Below, piece by piece: positions 60,804 through 64,000 of a stretch of 64,000 nucleotides of DNA (positions are counted from its first letter, which is position 1; each line of letters starts with the position of its first letter). The stretch spans positions 705,501 to 769,500 of the forward strand of contig NZ_CP066786.1 in the NCBI RefSeq assembly GCF_016598595.1, in the 5' to 3' direction. The notes beneath the pieces were generated by a model. That model ran no database searches, had not been told where the DNA came from, and saw only the letters and a list, made by a program, of their open reading frames with translations. A program made the translations under genes and the position numbers. Source of the stretch: Martelella lutilitoris (GTDB lineage: Bacteria > Pseudomonadota > Alphaproteobacteria > Rhizobiales > Rhizobiaceae).

Positions 60804-61817
60804 ATGGCGCGATTTCTCTTCAACCGGATCATGTCGGGGCTGATGCTGCTGTTCGTGCTCAGCATCGTGACCTTCGTCATCATCCAGGCCCCGCCGGGCG
60901 ACTACAGCGATTACATCCGCTCGCAGGCGATCAATCAGGGCGGCGCGACCTTCGAGCAGGCCGACCGGCAGGCCGAGGCCTATCGCGAGACCCACGGCCT
61001 GAACGATCCACTTCCCGTGCAGTATCTCAACTGGGTGAAGGGCATCGTCTTCCATGGCGATTTCGGCCAGAGCCTCTATTACAACAAGCCGGTGTCCGAC
61101 GTCGTCGCCCAGCGGCTGCCGCGCACGCTGGCGCTGGCGCTGACCTGCCATATCCTGGCTTCCATTCTCGGCATCGGCTTCGGCATTGTTGCGGCGACAC
61201 GCCAATATAGCTGGATCGATACGGCGCTCTCGGGCGTCGCCTTTCTCGGCATGACGGTGCCGCGTTTTTTGATGGCGCTGATCATCGTCTACGTCCTCGT
61301 CTTCCATTTCGACGTCAACGAAGTGGGCAGTTTCTTCTCGCCGCAATATGGCGGCGCGCCCTGGTCCTGGGGCAAGTTCGTCAATCTCGTGCAGCATATC
61401 TGGCCGGTCGTCGCGATAGCCACTTTTGGCGGGCTCGCCTACAATATGCGGGTGATGCGCGGCAATCTGCTTGATACGCTCAACATGCAATATGTCGAGA
61501 CCGCGCGCGCTAAGGGGCTTTCGGAACGCAAGGTGATTATGCGCCATGCCGTGCCCAACGCGCTGCATCCCCTCGTCATGTATCAGGGCGTTGTCCTGCC
61601 CTACATGCTGACCGGCGAGATCGAGGTCGCCATCATCTTCGCGCTGCCGACCGTCGGCCCGGCCATCGTCGGCTCCATGCAGGTGGGCGACGTTTATGTC
61701 ACAGCGACCTTCATGCTGTTGCTTTCGGCCATGCTGCTGATCGGCAACATCATCGCCGACCTTCTGCTCGTGGCCCTCGATCCGCGCGTCAGACAGACCG
61801 GGAGGGCCGCAGCATGA
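60804..61817 (+). CDS. ABC transporter permease (DppB-type)
   Basis: 337 aa. The start at 60804 has AAGGATAAT. About six membrane helices, with the cytoplasmic EAA loop in VETARAKGLSERKVIMRHAV. First helix begins MARFLFNRIMSGLMLLFVLS, typical of DppB/AgpB-type permeases. Its last four bases (ATGA) overlap the start of the next permease. Confidence 0.9.
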   Translation: MARFLFNRIMSGLMLLFVLSIVTFVIIQAPPGDYSDYIRSQAINQGGATFEQADRQAEAYRETHGLNDPLPVQYLNWVKGIVFHGDFGQSLYYNKPVSDVVAQRLPRTLALALTCHILASILGIGFGIVAATRQYSWIDTALSGVAFLGMTVPRFLMALIIVYVLVFHFDVNEVGSFFSPQYGGAPWSWGKFVNLVQHIWPVVAIATFGGLAYNMRVMRGNLLDTLNMQYVETARAKGLSERKVIMRHAVPNALHPLVMYQGVVLPYMLTGEIEVAIIFALPTVGPAIVGSMQVGDVYVTATFMLLLSAMLLIGNIIADLLLVALDPRVRQTGRAAA

Positions 61818-62938
61818 CCGACAACATCCTGCAAACCATCGACACTGTCAAAGAACCGGAAGCCAACAAGAACGAAACCTATCTGGCACTGGTGTGGCGC
61901 AGGCTGAAGCGCTCGTTTTCCGGCATGATGGGCCTGATCCTGGTGGTCTTCCTGCTGTTCGTCGCCGTGTTCGCCGATTTCCTGTCGCCCGCCGATCCGC
62001 GCGTTACCGGCGATTCCTATCAGCCGCCGCAGATGGTCACTGTTTTTGGCAAGGACGGCGAATTCGTGTTTCCGCCGCGCGTCTACCCGCTCGGTGATAC
62101 CGGCGAACTGGACCCGATCACGTTCCAGCCGCTTGTCGGCAAGGATTACGACAACCCGCAGATCATCGGTCTGTTCGTGAAGGGCGCGCCCTACAAGCTG
62201 TTCGGCTTTATTCCGGCCAACCGCCATTTCATCGGCGCGACCGATGGCTCGGTGATCCATTTTCTCGGCACCGACAAGCTGGGTCGCGACGTGCTGTCGC
62301 GTATTCTCTACGGCTCGCGGATTTCGCTTCTGATCGCGCTCACCGTGGTCACCGTCGTCACCATTGTCGGAACATCCGTCGGCATGACGTCCGGTTATTT
62401 CGGCGGGCCGGTGGATTCGTGGATTCAGCGCTTCGTCGAGCTGGTGCTCGCCTTTCCGCAACTGCCCTTCTATCTGGCGCTGGCCTCGCTCATTCCCGTC
62501 ACCGCCCCGACCAAGGTGTTTCTCGGCTTCGTCATCGCGGTGATGTCGGCGCTTGGCTGGGCGCAGATGTCGCGCGAGGTGCGCGGCAAGACGATGGGAC
62601 TGGTGCGCATGGATTATGTGCGCGCGGCCATCGCCGTCGGCGCCACCGACAAACGCATCATCTTCCGCCACATCCTGCCCAACGTGATGAGCCATGTGAT
62701 CGTCGCGGTCACGCTTGCCATCCCCACGGTCGTGCTGCTCGAGGCTTTCCTTGGCTTTCTCGGCTTTGCGGTCAAACCGCCGATGATTTCCTGGGGGCTG
62801 ATGCTGCGCGACACCTCCAATTATGCGGTGATCGGCGCCTATCCCTGGCTTTTGTCGCCCGTTGCCTTCGTGCTTCTGACCGTCTTCGCCTTCAACGCGT
62901 TCGGCGACGGGTTGCGCGACGCCATCGACCCCTATTGA
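61814..62938 (+). CDS. ABC transporter permease (DppC-type)
   Basis: 374 aa, DppC/AgpC-type with about six helices: an N-terminal cytosolic part, first helix FSGMMGLILVVFLLFVAVFA, and EAA loop DYVRAAIAVGATDKRIIFRH. A long periplasmic loop lies at about 50-160. Start overlaps the preceding gene (ATGA). Confidence 0.9.
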   Translation: MTDNILQTIDTVKEPEANKNETYLALVWRRLKRSFSGMMGLILVVFLLFVAVFADFLSPADPRVTGDSYQPPQMVTVFGKDGEFVFPPRVYPLGDTGELDPITFQPLVGKDYDNPQIIGLFVKGAPYKLFGFIPANRHFIGATDGSVIHFLGTDKLGRDVLSRILYGSRISLLIALTVVTVVTIVGTSVGMTSGYFGGPVDSWIQRFVELVLAFPQLPFYLALASLIPVTAPTKVFLGFVIAVMSALGWAQMSREVRGKTMGLVRMDYVRAAIAVGATDKRIIFRHILPNVMSHVIVAVTLAIPTVVLLEAFLGFLGFAVKPPMISWGLMLRDTSNYAVIGAYPWLLSPVAFVLLTVFAFNAFGDGLRDAIDPY

Positions 62939-62954
62939 GAAGGAGACGCTTTCA

Positions 62955-64000
<1,046 letters not shown>

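Overview
The window looks like chromosomal DNA of an alphaproteobacterium of the order Hyphomicrobiales (Rhizobiales), probably Rhizobiaceae in the broad sense. The evidence is the phyR / nepR-ecfG general stress response locus, an F0 ATP synthase operon atpI-B-E-b'-b separate from F1, the Usg protein, a tRNA-His with discriminator A73 and no G-1, EcfG-type promoters, and high-GC codon use. The species cannot be named from sequence alone. All assignments are by reading motifs and composition; no database search was run.

1-5,000 is a stress-response block: phyR diverges from nepR-ecfG, followed by a soluble GAF-PAS HWE-type histidine kinase and an exported double PRC-barrel protein. Each of the three rightward units has an EcfG-type promoter (GGAAC-N17-GTT). 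5,000-21,000 is housekeeping: a phosphoribosyltransferase, CorA, the F0 operon, folD, an orphan RAM-domain protein, gabD, divergent efp/epmA, a secreted GH5 glucanase, purU, a YqjD/YqjE-like membrane pair with a further EcfG box, two aldo/keto reductases and usg. 21,000-29,100 is a leftward nucleoside uptake and salvage operon: BMP binding protein, ABC ATPase, two permeases, cdd, punA, deoC, deoA. msrA follows.

From tRNA-Ser(GGA) at 30,557 to an IS481-type transposase remnant near 45,000 lies an accessory island of about 14 kb with locally AT-rich stretches. It carries a soluble AAA+/M41 (FtsH-like) protease without membrane segments, a pair of related palindromic operator-like sites upstream of that gene, a GIY-YIG-like ORF, and a surface-glycan cluster. 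The glycan cluster has a two-module glycosyltransferase, a polysaccharide pyruvyl transferase-like protein with a coiled coil and duplicated basic tail, the four activities of GDP-D-glycero-alpha-D-manno-heptose synthesis in three genes (gmhA, an hddC-gmhB fusion, hddA), and a methyltransferase-GT4-GT2 protein whose GT2 module looks damaged where it meets the IS remnant.

45,200-50,600 is a sugar or polyol catabolic cluster: FGGY kinase, BtpA/SgcQ-like protein, DeoR regulator, SDR dehydrogenase and an ABC ATPase without its permeases. Next come a fused Fe3+-type ABC permease, a large four-PAS histidine-kinase-like protein whose phospho-acceptor His is Tyr and whose ATP-binding boxes are degenerate, tRNA-His, and an alpha-galactoside locus (AraC regulator, GH4 alpha-galactosidase, family 5 binding protein, two permeases, and a double-ATPase gene running off the right edge).
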